From the NCBI GenBank assembly GCA_910583925.1, contig CAJTZJ010000005.1:1-64000 (forward strand): 64,000 nt of DNA. The letters are read 5' to 3'. The notes under the pieces were generated by a model, which worked only from the letters and a program-made list of their open reading frames with translations, had not been told where the DNA came from and ran no database searches. Made by a program: the position numbers and the translations under genes. The DNA comes from an uncultured Eubacterium sp. Its GTDB lineage: Bacteria; Bacillota; Clostridia; Oscillospirales; Acutalibacteraceae. This document shows, piece after piece, positions 1 through 8,864 of this stretch (position 1 is its first letter; every line of letters begins with the position of its first letter).

Positions 1-937
1 AACCATTAATCTGCTTTGCAATTTCTTCTGCAAAGTTTTCCTGGCGCTTTTCGATGCCCTCGCCTCTTGTCATACGAATAAAGCCGTTAGCCTTAATCTC
101 TGTGCCAAGCTTCTTAGCAACATCATCAATATAGCCCTTAACTGCACCCTGGAAAAGATCCGAGCGAACAAATTCCTGCTCAACAAGGCAGTTTTCTTTA
201 TAGTACTTGCCCATCTTGCCGGCAGCAATTTTAGCAAGAACTGCTTCCGGCTTAGAAGCCATTTTAGGATCTTCCTTCATCTGAGCAGCAAGAATACCCT
301 GTTCATGCTCGATAACCTCAGCAGGAACTGAAGCCTCATCAAGGTAAGCAGGATTCATAGCAGCAATCTGCATTGCAACATTCTTACCCATTTCATCAAA
401 TGCAGGATCAGCAGCCTTTGCATCATCAGCAACATCAAAGCCAATCATAACACCAACGGAGCCGCCGCCGTGTACATAAGTTGAAACAACGCCGTCCATA
501 ACCTCGAAACGACGGATTTTCATATTCTCACCGATAGCAAGGATTAAATCATTAAGAGTTTCTGTTACAGTTCTGCCTGTACCCATATATTCTGCTTCTG
601 CAAGCTCTTCAACAGTTGAAACGCCTGTTGCGATAACTGTTTTAGCACAATCTGTTACAAAGTTTACGAATTTTTCGTTTTTAGCTACGAAGTCTGTTTC
701 AGAGTTAACCTCGATTACAACGCCCTTCTTAGCTTCAGCATCTGCATAAGAGAGAACTACACCCTCTGCTGCAATTCTTGCAGCCTTCTTCTGAGCTGCA
801 GCAAGACCTCTTTCACGAAGGAAATCGATAGCCTTGTCCATATCGCCGTTTGCTTCTGTAAGAGCCTTTTTACATTCCATCATACCAACGCCGGTTTTTT
901 CACGAAGTGATTTTACATCCTGAGCTGTGAATGCCAT
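1..937 (-). CDS. tsf: Elongation factor Ts (3' end off the left edge)
   Basis: EF-Ts recycles EF-Tu by exchanging GDP for GTP in the cytoplasm. The protein starts MAFTAQDVKSLREKTGVGMM, the standard N-terminal UBA-like domain, followed by the conserved KKALTEANGDMDKAIDFLRE helix and the TDFVAKNEKF signature of the core. The ATG at 937 has a GGAGG eight bases upstream. 312 codons are present and the frame is still open at the window edge. The family is usually about 300 residues, so only the last few residues are likely missing. It lies 39 bp downstream of rpsB on the same strand, the classical rpsB-tsf pair. Confidence 0.97.
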   Translation of the reverse strand, partial: MAFTAQDVKSLREKTGVGMMECKKALTEANGDMDKAIDFLRERGLAAAQKKAARIAAEGVVLSYADAEAKKGVVIEVNSETDFVAKNEKFVNFVTDCAKTVIATGVSTVEELAEAEYMGTGRTVTETLNDLILAIGENMKIRRFEVMDGVVSTYVHGGGSVGVMIGFDVADDAKAADPAFDEMGKNVAMQIAAMNPAYLDEASVPAEVIEHEQGILAAQMKEDPKMASKPEAVLAKIAAGKMGKYYKENCLVEQEFVRSDLFQGAVKGYIDDVAKKLGTEIKANGFIRMTRGEGIEKRQENFAEEIAKQING

Positions 938-976
938 ATTTATTCCTCCAATATATTAAATTCAGATTTATTCAAA

Positions 977-1726
977 TTATTCAGCAGCTTCCTCTGCTGC
1001 TTCTTCCTCAACAGCCTCTTCTGCTGTTTCAGCTACATCCTGACCGTCACGGCCTTCGATAACTGCATTTGCAATAGCACCTGCAATAAGCTTTACTGCA
1101 CGGATTGCATCGTCGTTACCCGGGATAACATAATCAATTTCATCAGGATCGCAGTTTGTATCAACAATAGCAACGATTGGAAGACCAAGCTTGATTGCTT
1201 CTGATACAGCAATTCTTTCCTTGCGTGGGTCAACGATGAACATAGCATCAGGAACTTTCTTCATCTCTGTAATACCGCCAAGGTATTTTTCAAGCTTTTC
1301 GATTTCAAGCTCAAGACCGGCAACTTCCTTTTTCGGAAGAAGATCAAATGTGCCGTCCTCCTGCATTTTCTTGAGCTGAGCAAGACGAGCTACACGACCG
1401 CGGATTGTTTTGAAGTTTGTAAGCATACCGCCGAGCCAGCGAGCATTTACGAAAGGCATATCGCAGCGCTCTGCTTCTTCCTTAACGGATTCCTGAGCCT
1501 GCTTCTTTGTACCAACAAAGATGATTGAGCCGCCCTCTGCTGCGAGATCACGAACGAACATATATGCTTCATCAAGCTTCTTAACTGTTTTCTGAAGGTC
1601 GATGATATAGATGCCGTTACGCTCTGTGAAGATGTAATCTGCCATTTTTGGGTTCCATCTTCTTGTCTGATGTCCGAAATGAACACCTGCTTCTAAAAGC
1701 TGTTTCATAGAAACTACATTTGCCAT
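977..1726 (-). CDS. rpsB: 30S ribosomal protein S2
   Basis: S2 is a primary component of the small ribosomal subunit. The 249-residue protein opens MANVVSMKQLLEAGVHFGHQ and carries the family signatures RRWNPKMADYIF and PDAMFIVDPRKERIAV. The open frame extends 22 codons further upstream, but the ATG at 1726 is preceded by AAAGGAGGAAATAAAA, so translation starts there. The last 20 or so residues are a Glu/Ala-rich acidic tail, common in clostridial S2. It is cotranscribed with tsf from the promoter at 1849-1877. Confidence 0.97.
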   Translation of the reverse strand: MANVVSMKQLLEAGVHFGHQTRRWNPKMADYIFTERNGIYIIDLQKTVKKLDEAYMFVRDLAAEGGSIIFVGTKKQAQESVKEEAERCDMPFVNARWLGGMLTNFKTIRGRVARLAQLKKMQEDGTFDLLPKKEVAGLELEIEKLEKYLGGITEMKKVPDAMFIVDPRKERIAVSEAIKLGLPIVAIVDTNCDPDEIDYVIPGNDDAIRAVKLIAGAIANAVIEGRDGQDVAETAEEAVEEEAAEEAAE

Positions 1727-1848
1727 TTTTATTTCCTCCTTTAAGGTTTTTCCTCCATTTCGTTTCATGGCATAACCCCCGCATAAATTCACCTTGGGAT
1801 TGAAAACGAAATGTGCGTATTCGCGTTCATTTTCACGAATGCTGAATC

Positions 1849-1877
1849 ATTTTAACACAAGAGAACGCATAAATCAA
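1849..1877 (-). promoter_or_regulatory. sigma-A promoter of rpsB-tsf
   Basis: Read on the minus strand: TTGATT (1872-1877), a 17-bp spacer and TAAAAT (1849-1854). The -35 box lies just after the gatD stop codon. Transcription from about 1842 would give a leader of about 115 nt before rpsB, long enough for autogenous control by S2, though I do not recognise a specific leader motif. Confidence 0.75.
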
Positions 1878-1903
1878 GAAGAATTTGCCTTTTTCTCTAA
1901 ATT

Positions 1904-2623
1904 TTATATATAAAGGCGCTTTACCTGTTCACGGGCAAATACTTCAAGAGAATTATCCAGAGGAGCAAGCTCAGCTTCGCCGTATTTATTGAGCAGGGCC
2001 TTTTCAATCATCATATCGGCAAAGCCCGGATTTTTCGGCAGCATCGGACCATGGCAGTAAGTACCGAAGGTGTTTTTATATCGGACACCCTCTGTTTTAT
2101 CCCGTCCATTATTTCCAAAGCCTTTAATAACCTTTCCGAGAGGCTTGACACCCCTGCAAAGATATGTTCTGCCGGAATGATTTTCAAAACCGATAATTTT
2201 CATTTTGTCAGCAGTTTTATAGGCATAATTCCCGATTAACCGCTTATCACCGCCGACTGTGTAGAAATCAAGTATTCCTGTAAAATTCATTCTTTCTCCC
2301 GTATGTGTTTCGTAGTAATTTCCAAGAAGCTGAAAGCCTCCGCATATTGCAAGAAGAACGGTTCCCTTTTCTATTTCTTTTTTTAAAACCTCATCTGCGC
2401 CGCTGCCCAAATCTTTAAGTATCAACGACTGTTCAAAATCCTGTCCGCCGCCGATAAAAATTATGTCATAATCGTTATCACGAAGCATTTTTGCAGAATC
2501 AAGGCGATAGATATTGCAGTCTATCCCGCGCCATTTCATTCTTTTTTCCAGGCAGAGAATATTGCCGCTGTCGCCGTATAGATTAAGCAGTTCGGGATAA
2601 AGATGTGCTATTTTCAGCTTCAT
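1904..2623 (-). CDS. gatD: Lipid II isoglutaminyl synthase, glutaminase subunit GatD
   Basis: Class I glutamine amidotransferase of the CobB/CobQ type. It supplies ammonia to MurT for amidation of the D-Glu residue of lipid II. Key residues match the Staphylococcus aureus enzyme: the nucleophile Cys94 in LLAICGGFQLLG, Arg128 in GGDKRLIG, and a His at 191 in FGTYCHGPMLPKNP. The length of 239 residues is typical. The ATG overlaps the murT stop codon by four bases (ATGA), so the two subunits are translationally coupled. The product acts at the inner face of the membrane. Confidence 0.93.
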   Translation of the reverse strand: MKLKIAHLYPELLNLYGDSGNILCLEKRMKWRGIDCNIYRLDSAKMLRDNDYDIIFIGGGQDFEQSLILKDLGSGADEVLKKEIEKGTVLLAICGGFQLLGNYYETHTGERMNFTGILDFYTVGGDKRLIGNYAYKTADKMKIIGFENHSGRTYLCRGVKPLGKVIKGFGNNGRDKTEGVRYKNTFGTYCHGPMLPKNPGFADMMIEKALLNKYGEAELAPLDNSLEVFAREQVKRLYI

Positions 2624-3924
2624 TTCCAGAATTCATCCTTTTTATATTTTTGAGCCAGATAAGGGCGAAGAGCCATCATTGCCGTATAGGTTGGAATAAT
2701 AACCGTATTTTCCTCATCTGTCACAGTATAAAATTCCTCATAGCTTGTAATAACCTTCGGCTCATAGCCCTCATATTTAAGGCGAAGAGCCATATCGCCT
2801 GAGCGAACACCGAACGCATAAATATTTTTAATATTTTCACCGATTTCAATATCTGCATCCCATATCCATGAAACATCACAGCCATCTGCCGCATTATCAT
2901 TTAAAACAAAAACCAGATTGTTGATTTTCAGAGGCTTAATATAGTTCATTGTCTGCGTAAAGCCTGCAGGATTTTTAACAAGCAGCATTTTTGTTGAGCC
3001 GAAGTTTTCCATTCTGCCGAAAGCACCACTAAAGCTTTTAAGCGAGCTTTCGAGAATTTTTATCTCAATTCCGAGAACAGAAAGCACTGCTGCGGAACCG
3101 ATAGAATTATAAATATTATAAACACCGCCGAGATTAATTTTAAAGATAGAATTATGACCGTTGAGATTAACAAAAACAGAGGAAAAATCGGCACCCGTTT
3201 CCATAATAGCTTCAACTGAAAAATCCGGCTTTTCTCTTCTATATCCGCAATTTTCGCAATAAAATTCACCAAGCTGGCTATATGTTTTATAATTGTATTT
3301 ATAAGGGGATTTACAGAAAATACAATAATCCGTATCGCTTCTTCCGCCCAACTGAAGAGGGATGCTGATTCCATAGGTATAACAGCGATTCGGCAGAACG
3401 GAAAGGCTGTAGGTTAACGGATCATCGGCATTCAGAATAAGCGTGCAGCCCGGCATATTTTCCGCACCCGTTTTTATTGCCGAAAGTGTTGAGGAAACCT
3501 CGCCGTATCTATCAAGCTGATCACGGAATACATTTGTTACAAGCAGGATTTCAGCATCAATATAAAGGCTGACCTTTCTTAATGCATTTTCATCACATTC
3601 AATAAGCGCATATTCCTTTTTACATCTGCCGAATATATCCGAATTCATAATAAAAGCAGTTGTAATTCCTGTTATAAGATTAGCGCCTGAGCGATTCATA
3701 AAATAGTTCTTTCCGCTTTCTTTCAGTCCTTCCTCCACCATTCTGGCCGAGGTTGTTTTTCCGTTCGTGCCTGTAATCATAATAACCCGGACACCTCTTG
3801 AAAGCCTTTCAAGAATATTTCTTTTCAGGATAAGAGCAATTCTTCCGGGTAGTGTTGTTGCTCCTCTTTTGAATATTTTCAAAACCTTTTCAGCCATTTT
3901 GGCAATAATAATCGTAATAATCAT
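2620..3924 (-). CDS. murT: Lipid II isoglutaminyl synthase, Mur-ligase subunit MurT
   Basis: ATP-dependent Mur-ligase-like subunit that activates the alpha-carboxyl of D-Glu in lipid II for amidation by GatD. The P-loop ITGTNGKTT is at residues 50-58. A MurT-specific zinc ribbon is present with cysteines at 202, 205, 224 and 227, the same spacing as in the S. aureus protein. The C-terminal DUF1727 domain follows. The chosen start (ATG 3924) has no clear SD; an in-frame ATG at 3897 also lacks one. The longer form is preferred because its N-terminus (IIAKMAEKVLKIFKRGATTL) resembles that of other MurTs. A TATAAT at 3930-3935 lies very close to this ATG, so the message may be nearly leaderless. 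Confidence 0.92.
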   Translation of the reverse strand: MIITIIIAKMAEKVLKIFKRGATTLPGRIALILKRNILERLSRGVRVIMITGTNGKTTSARMVEEGLKESGKNYFMNRSGANLITGITTAFIMNSDIFGRCKKEYALIECDENALRKVSLYIDAEILLVTNVFRDQLDRYGEVSSTLSAIKTGAENMPGCTLILNADDPLTYSLSVLPNRCYTYGISIPLQLGGRSDTDYCIFCKSPYKYNYKTYSQLGEFYCENCGYRREKPDFSVEAIMETGADFSSVFVNLNGHNSIFKINLGGVYNIYNSIGSAAVLSVLGIEIKILESSLKSFSGAFGRMENFGSTKMLLVKNPAGFTQTMNYIKPLKINNLVFVLNDNAADGCDVSWIWDADIEIGENIKNIYAFGVRSGDMALRLKYEGYEPKVITSYEEFYTVTDEENTVIIPTYTAMMALRPYLAQKYKKDEFWK

Positions 3925-3935
3925 ACTAAATTATA

Positions 3936-3963
3936 TTGAATAAAATAAATTTTATGATAAAAT
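3936..3963 (+). promoter_or_regulatory. sigma-A promoter of the IMPase-radical SAM operon
   Basis: TTGAAT (3936-3941), 16-bp spacer, TAAAAT (3958-3963). Transcription would begin near 3970, just before the GGTGAT that acts as SD for the ATG at 3980. This excludes the upstream in-frame GTG at 3965 as a start. Confidence 0.65.
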
Positions 3964-3979
3964 AGTGTCGGTGATTAAA

Positions 3980-4750
3980 ATGTTGAAAAAAATTATAGAA
4001 ACAGTAAAAAAAGCAGGCGAAATCTACAAAAGCGCCTCAGGAAATTTAGGAATAGAAAACAAGGGTTCTGCCGTTAATCTGGTTACCGAATATGATAAAA
4101 AAATTCAGGATTTTCTTTTTGAAGAGCTTGCCGAAATCATTCCCGGATGCTCTTTTTTAGGCGAAGAGGGAGAGGACAATAAAGAGCTTTCAGACGGCTA
4201 TTGCTTTATTATTGATCCGATTGACGGAACAACTAATTTTATAAAAGGCTTTCAGCATAGTGCCATATCCGTCGGGCTTGCTAAAGACAGAGAACTGATA
4301 GCCGGTGTTGTATTTGATCCCGATTTAAATAATCTTTTCTATGCTGAAAAGAGCAAGGGCGCTTACCTTAACGGAAAGCAAATTCATGTTTCGGAATGTG
4401 ATTTGCAGAACAGTCTTGTACTTTTCGGAACATGTCCGTATGAGCATGAACTTGCTGAAAAAACCTTTGCACTTACCAAGGAGGTTTTCTACAACGCAAT
4501 TGAGGTAAGACGGGGAGGCAGTGCTGCACTTGACATCTGCTATGTTGCAGCAGGCAAAGCCGATTTATATTATGAGCTGATTGTAAGACCATGGGATTTT
4601 TCGGGTGCAACCATCATTTTGGAGGAAGCAGGCGGAATCTGCTGTACCCTTGAAAAAGACGGCATAAACTGCGGAAAAGCAAGCTCATATCTTTGCGGAA
4701 ACAAAAACAACATACAAGAATTTTTCAGAATTGCTGATGAAATACTATAG
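3980..4750 (+). CDS. Inositol monophosphatase family protein
   Basis: Magnesium-dependent phosphomonoesterase of the IMPase/FBPase superfamily. It shows the three metal-binding signatures: GEEGE at residues 61-65, DPIDGTTNF at 79-87, and WDFSGATIILEEAGG near the C-terminus. The length of 256 residues is usual. Substrates in this family range from myo-inositol-1-phosphate and NADP to 3'-phosphoadenosine-5'-phosphate; nothing in the sequence distinguishes them. The start is ATG 3980 with GGTGAT five bases upstream. Its 3' end overlaps the next gene by 14 bp. Confidence 0.88.
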   Translation: MLKKIIETVKKAGEIYKSASGNLGIENKGSAVNLVTEYDKKIQDFLFEELAEIIPGCSFLGEEGEDNKELSDGYCFIIDPIDGTTNFIKGFQHSAISVGLAKDRELIAGVVFDPDLNNLFYAEKSKGAYLNGKQIHVSECDLQNSLVLFGTCPYEHELAEKTFALTKEVFYNAIEVRRGGSAALDICYVAAGKADLYYELIVRPWDFSGATIILEEAGGICCTLEKDGINCGKASSYLCGNKNNIQEFFRIADEIL

Positions 4751-5612
4751 TTTTAATCAATATTTGAAGGATACGTTCGGCTGCAAGGTTTACAAAATCA
4801 GCATTAATGCGGGTTTTACCTGCCCGAACAGAGATGGAACCATAGGCACAGGAGGATGTATTTTCTGCTCCAAGGGTGGAAGCGGAGATTTTGCAGAGGA
4901 TGCAAATTTATCCATAACAGAGCAAATTGAAAGTGGAAAAAGAAAAGTAGAAAAGAAAATAAAAAGCGGAAAATATATAGCATATTTCCAGGCTTTTACC
5001 AATACTTATGCACCGATTGAAACACTGAAGGCTAAGTTTTATGAAGCGATTAAGCATCCCGATATTATTGCCCTTTCAATAGCGACCCGACCTGATTGCC
5101 TGCCCGCTGATGTTATTGCCCTTCTGGAAAAATTAAATAACATTAAGCCTGTTTTTGTTGAGCTTGGCTTACAGACAATTCACGAAAAAACAGCAGAATA
5201 TATACGACGTGGATATCCACTTAAAGTATATGATACCGCTTTTAAAAATCTAAAAGAAGCAGGAATAAATGTAGTTACACATATTATCCTTGGTCTTCCG
5301 AACGAAACCAAAGAAGATATGCTGAAATCCGTTGACTATGTCTGTAAATCAGGAACCGACGGAATTAAACTGCAATTGCTGCATATTTTAAAAGAAACAG
5401 AGCTTGCAAAAGAATATTTCCACGGCAAGGTAAACACCTTGTCACTTGATGAATATGTTGACATTATCAAGAGTTGTGTTAAAGTAATACCCAAAAACGT
5501 TGTGATTCACCGTTTAACGGGAGACGGAGCAAAGAAGGATTTGATTGCACCGCTCTGGAGTGCAGACAAGAAAAATGTTTTAAATAAAATCAACAAAGCA
5601 CTCAGCGAATAA
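4737..5612 (+). CDS. TIGR01212-type radical SAM protein (YtqA/YhcC family)
   Basis: Cytoplasmic radical S-adenosylmethionine enzyme of unknown substrate. The [4Fe-4S] motif is Cys29-X11-Cys41-X2-Cys44 within TCPNRDGTIGTGGCIFC, the diagnostic spacing of the YtqA/YhcC group rather than the usual CX3CX2C. Further family motifs are FQAFTNTYAP, IATRPDCLP and ELGLQTIHEKTAEYIRRG. The start is ATG 4737, inside the end of the upstream phosphatase gene, which implies translational coupling. Its TAA stop lies in the loop of the terminator hairpin. Confidence 0.9.
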   Translation: MKYYSFNQYLKDTFGCKVYKISINAGFTCPNRDGTIGTGGCIFCSKGGSGDFAEDANLSITEQIESGKRKVEKKIKSGKYIAYFQAFTNTYAPIETLKAKFYEAIKHPDIIALSIATRPDCLPADVIALLEKLNNIKPVFVELGLQTIHEKTAEYIRRGYPLKVYDTAFKNLKEAGINVVTHIILGLPNETKEDMLKSVDYVCKSGTDGIKLQLLHILKETELAKEYFHGKVNTLSLDEYVDIIKSCVKVIPKNVVIHRLTGDGAKKDLIAPLWSADKKNVLNKINKALSE

Positions 5613-5630
5613 ACGCTGAGTGCTTTGTTG
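5591..5630. terminator. Two-way Rho-independent terminator
   Basis: A perfect 17-bp inverted repeat (5591-5607 with 5614-5630) with a 6-nt loop. The loop contains the stop codon of the radical SAM gene. T-rich sequence follows on both sides, and the flanking genes converge, so it probably ends both transcripts. Confidence 0.88.
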
Positions 5631-5649
5631 TTATCATTTAATATAGAAT

Positions 5650-6792
5650 CTATTCTTGATATAACACTTTATCGTAAAAGCTAACCGATTTTACCTCATC
5701 AGGATTTATGAATTCCGCCAAAGCAAAATGCGTAAAGTTTCTGTGTTCGTTCGTTTCCCAATCAGAATAGCCGGATGTGGAAACCCCATCATGATAACCA
5801 TTCTCAACCTCAACAGTGTCCTTATCTGTATATACCGTACCGTCTTTCATTTTTATACAAAAGATGTATTCATAATCCATAGATGGCATACTATACGGAT
5901 TAAAAGAAAAGATATAGACCCCAAGCGGAGATATTTCAATGTAATTCTTTTCATCATACGGATAAACCCGGTCTGCATCAATCGTTCTGATAACATCCGT
6001 ATCTCCTACGTGAAAGGAAAAATTCCATTTTCCGTTTATCGCAACAGGTGTTCTGTCCAAACGCTCATCTGCCATTTCATATATTTCAAATTCATCCTTA
6101 AGCGCTTCCGCAATTTCCTCTTCGGTAGCCTTTCCGGATTCCAGAAGCTTTTCGGCAATATCCGTTCTGTTCATATCATAATTATATTCAATCGTATTAA
6201 AATCAAGCTGTATTTTGCTGTGGCTTTTTATATGGGTATCATCAAGATTATTAAATATTAAATAGCATATTCTGTTAAATACATAAAACCCACAGGAATA
6301 GCTGTTCGGTCTTTTTCCGTTAATTGTAATATTGACATCTCCGTTGCCCTTCGGAACAAGCATTTCCCCGTTTTCCATCGGACAATCAAAAGAACAGTAT
6401 ATTGTTCTTCCGTCACAGATAACCTGATTTAATTCAAACTTATATCCATTATCCTCCGAAACAATACTTACGTCGGAAGCAATTGCATTCAAATCAACAC
6501 CTTTACTGCCAAATACCCTTGCAAAGGTTTTATCCATTTTAAAATTGATTGCCGCACCGGCTGTTATGCTGCACAGAATAATAGCAACCACTGCTGCAAA
6601 TGCAATGATTGTTTTCAGCGAAAACCGCTTAAATAAGGGATGCTTACTGCTTTGCCCGGCTTCCTCGGGAATTACCCGTTCTTTAATTTTCTGAGCAATA
6701 TTTTCGTTATAATTGATTTTAATATAGTCAATAAAAGCTTCCGTTTCTTCAGCATTTGCATTTTCCAGAATATCGGAAAGATTATATTTCAT
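5650..6792 (-). CDS. Membrane protein, probable anti-sigma factor (DUF4179-like)
   Basis: The 380-residue protein has a cytoplasmic N-terminus of about 60 residues, one transmembrane helix at about 62-85 (TIIAFAAVVAIILCSITAGA), and a long extracytoplasmic domain of the type found in DUF4179 proteins. Its ATG overlaps the end of the sigma factor gene by 11 bp, with AAAGGAG upstream. Sigma gene, then overlapping single-pass membrane protein, is the usual arrangement for ECF sigma/anti-sigma pairs. The anti-sigma role is inferred from architecture and context. No catalytic motif is visible. Confidence 0.72.
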   Translation of the reverse strand: MKYNLSDILENANAEETEAFIDYIKINYNENIAQKIKERVIPEEAGQSSKHPLFKRFSLKTIIAFAAVVAIILCSITAGAAINFKMDKTFARVFGSKGVDLNAIASDVSIVSEDNGYKFELNQVICDGRTIYCSFDCPMENGEMLVPKGNGDVNITINGKRPNSYSCGFYVFNRICYLIFNNLDDTHIKSHSKIQLDFNTIEYNYDMNRTDIAEKLLESGKATEEEIAEALKDEFEIYEMADERLDRTPVAINGKWNFSFHVGDTDVIRTIDADRVYPYDEKNYIEISPLGVYIFSFNPYSMPSMDYEYIFCIKMKDGTVYTDKDTVEVENGYHDGVSTSGYSDWETNEHRNFTHFALAEFINPDEVKSVSFYDKVLYQE

Positions 6793-7348
6793 AGTTTTCT
6801 CCTTTCAGTTCCTTCTCAATTTTATGGAGAGCCCTTGAAAGACGCTTGCGTACATTATCATTACTAAGTCCGGTAACCGCTGCGATTTCTTTTGAACTTT
6901 CCCCTAAATAAAAGCGGTGAATAATAATTGTCGAATCCGGCTCCCCAAGTGCATTTATGATTGATATAAGCTTTTTTCTGATTTCCCTTTGCTGAATTTC
7001 ATCCTCAAGATTAAAATCATCCGGCAAATCAACATATTCTTCCTCATCATTAAGCAGCTTTACATCAAGTTTTACAGATGATTTTCTGAATCTGTCAACA
7101 GCTTTTCTTTTGGCAATTACCATAATATACGATGCCAGACTTCCCTTTGATAAATCAACACTTTCTATCTGATTATAAAATGTAATAAAAACATCGCTTA
7201 CAACCTCTTCAATATCTTCAGCAGAACAGACTGATGCAATTTTATTTCTGACAATAGTATAAACCAGCGGGGTATATTGATCTATCAGATTGGAAAGACC
7301 TTTGTTTTTATCGGATTTTATCATTTTAATCAACGCTGAATCAAACAT
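6782..7348 (-). CDS. ECF-type RNA polymerase sigma factor
   Basis: Sigma-70 family protein of 188 residues. Region 2 spans about 25-95 (DQYTPLVYTIVRNKI, EEVVSDVFITFYNQ, IAKRKAVDRFRK). Region 4 is a helix-turn-helix near the C-terminus (RFYLGESSKEIAAVTGLSND). The open frame extends 40 codons further upstream, but ATG 7348 is preceded by GGAGAGGAG and gives the normal N-terminus MFDSALIKMIKSDK. It is followed by an overlapping membrane protein gene, its likely anti-sigma factor. The trigger cannot be read from the sequence. Confidence 0.9.
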   Translation of the reverse strand: MFDSALIKMIKSDKNKGLSNLIDQYTPLVYTIVRNKIASVCSAEDIEEVVSDVFITFYNQIESVDLSKGSLASYIMVIAKRKAVDRFRKSSVKLDVKLLNDEEEYVDLPDDFNLEDEIQQREIRKKLISIINALGEPDSTIIIHRFYLGESSKEIAAVTGLSNDNVRKRLSRALHKIEKELKGENYEI

Positions 7349-7383
7349 ATTCACTCTCCTCTCCTTACGGGAATTCCCTTCAT

Positions 7384-7417
7384 CTATACATTCGCAGCAG
7401 TTATAAAAAATGTGACA
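7384..7417 (-). promoter_or_regulatory. Candidate autoregulated ECF promoter
   Basis: On the minus strand, upstream of the sigma gene, TGTCACA (7411-7417) followed by a T-run and then TGTATAG (7384-7390), 20 bp apart. This does not match the sigma-A consensus at the -35 box. It is a plausible self-recognised promoter of the ECF factor, by analogy with other ECF operons. It directly follows the terminator of the glycosidase operon. Confidence 0.4.
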
Positions 7418-7426
7418 CAATATTTC

Positions 7427-7470
7427 AAAAAAAATCAAATGCGCAGCAGGATTAACCTTACCACGCATTT
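7427..7470 (-). terminator. Terminator of the GH4-GH38-GH29 operon
   Basis: On the minus strand AAATGCG (7464-7470) pairs with CGCATTT (7437-7443). A small inner AGG/CCT helix may form in the 20-nt loop. A run of eight T residues lies at 7427-7434. Confidence 0.65.
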
Positions 7471-7481
7471 TTTATTGCCTA

Positions 7482-8864
7482 TTATTCGTAAAAGCCGATT
7501 TCGGGAATAATGGGATTACCTCTGCTCTGGCGTACAACAAGTCTTGCGCCAATACATTTTTTACCCTTTAATGCAATTATTCTGCAAGATCCGATAATTG
7601 TTTCTGACGCCACCCTTATATACTTTCCGTTTGCTTTTTTGATATAAACATCAAATTTTTCTACCCTTTGAGATTTTCTTATATCCTCTTTAAGAACAAT
7701 ATATTTCAATTTTCTTGAAGAGCCAAAGTCAAAGTCAACCCAACCGTCTTTGTCAGTTAACTGCCCCGGATTCTCAATAAGTATAGGAGCAGCCGTTATA
7801 CGGCTGATTTTCTTCCCAAGAGATTGAAGTGCATGAACATCTTTATGATGGATAACACCTTGATTCGTCGGAGGAACATTAAGAAGAAATGTGCAATTTT
7901 TTCCAACTGATGAAAGATAAAGCTTAAACAGTTTTCTGCCGCTTTTAACAGTTTTATTTTCATTTTTACTGTAAAACCAGCCACGGCGTATAGAAACATC
8001 CACCTCAGCAGGATACCAACACAGCTCTTCACTGTTTGCAAGCACCTTTCTGCTTCCCAAATCCTCATCCATTGATGTTAAGGTTTTAAGCTTTACAGCA
8101 TCTTTTTCCGAATGCTGGCTGTTCTTGCTTACTGTTTCTGCCATACAAAGAGCTTTCGGAACAACAGAAAACTCAGATTTTCTGGTTTTTCCGCCCTCAT
8201 TGCCTACCCAACGGATATCAGGACCGCATATTGCAATGTTTGCAGACGGCTGCAGACTGCGGATAAGCGCATAATACCTTTGCCAATCATATTCAAACGC
8301 TTTTGCGTTTGCACCCTTTGCACCATCAAACCAAACCTCATTTATTTCTCCGTAATTCGTTAAAAGTTCTGTCAGCTGATTACAGAAATAATCATTATAT
8401 GCTTCGGTTCCATAGGTTTCCTCGTGCATATCCCAAGGCGAGAGATAGATACCAAAGTAAAGGTTTTCATCTTTACACGCATCTGAAACCATTTTAACAA
8501 TATCTCCGTTAAATACTGAGTTTTTAACTGAAAAATCAGTATATTCAGATTCCCATAAACAAAAACCATCATGGTGCTTACAGGTTAAAATAATACCTGA
8601 AGCACCCGCAGCCTTTATGCTTTTAACCCATTGCTCAGGCCGTATGCTTTCAATGGTAAAATCAGAAGGAGTTTCCGTACCTGTTCCCCATTCTCTTGCC
8701 GTTGCAGTGTTCATACCAAAATGAATAAAGCAATAAAACGGATTTTCTGCCAATTTTACCTGATTTTCGCTTGGTAAAACAGATATATATTTTTCCACTT
8801 CTTCATTAAACAGCGGATATCCATTATTACCGGATGTCCAATTATTTTCAAACTGATTTTTCAT
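7482..8864 (-). CDS. Alpha-L-fucosidase, glycoside hydrolase family 29
   Basis: Retaining exo-fucosidase. The GH29 barrel is clear: FIHFGMNTATAREWG, then TCKHHDGFCLWESEYTDFSV at about 94-113, then GIYLSPWDMHE. The nucleophile Asp180 is in NEVWFDGA. A C-terminal beta domain follows the barrel. There is no signal peptide, so the enzyme acts in the cytoplasm on imported oligosaccharides. The ATG shares one base with the stop of the upstream alpha-mannosidase gene (TAATG). It is the third gene of a glycosidase operon whose other members suggest stepwise breakdown of fucosylated, mannose-containing glycans. Confidence 0.93.
   Translation of the reverse strand: MKNQFENNWTSGNNGYPLFNEEVEKYISVLPSENQVKLAENPFYCFIHFGMNTATAREWGTGTETPSDFTIESIRPEQWVKSIKAAGASGIILTCKHHDGFCLWESEYTDFSVKNSVFNGDIVKMVSDACKDENLYFGIYLSPWDMHEETYGTEAYNDYFCNQLTELLTNYGEINEVWFDGAKGANAKAFEYDWQRYYALIRSLQPSANIAICGPDIRWVGNEGGKTRKSEFSVVPKALCMAETVSKNSQHSEKDAVKLKTLTSMDEDLGSRKVLANSEELCWYPAEVDVSIRRGWFYSKNENKTVKSGRKLFKLYLSSVGKNCTFLLNVPPTNQGVIHHKDVHALQSLGKKISRITAAPILIENPGQLTDKDGWVDFDFGSSRKLKYIVLKEDIRKSQRVEKFDVYIKKANGKYIRVASETIIGSCRIIALKGKKCIGARLVVRQSRGNPIIPEIGFYE

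Noticed and set aside
3965..3979. GTG at 3965 as the IMPase start
   Set aside because: It overlaps or precedes the predicted transcription start and has no SD. ATG 3980 has GGTGAT at a suitable distance.
5728..6261. A 177-codon plus-strand ORF opposite the anti-sigma-like gene
   Set aside because: Composition is that of an antisense shadow, there is no SD, and the minus-strand frame is a coherent protein coupled to the sigma factor.
7349..7468. A 40-codon N-terminal extension of the sigma factor
   Set aside because: It runs through a terminator and candidate promoter and has no SD. ATG 7348 has a strong SD and gives a normal sigma N-terminus.
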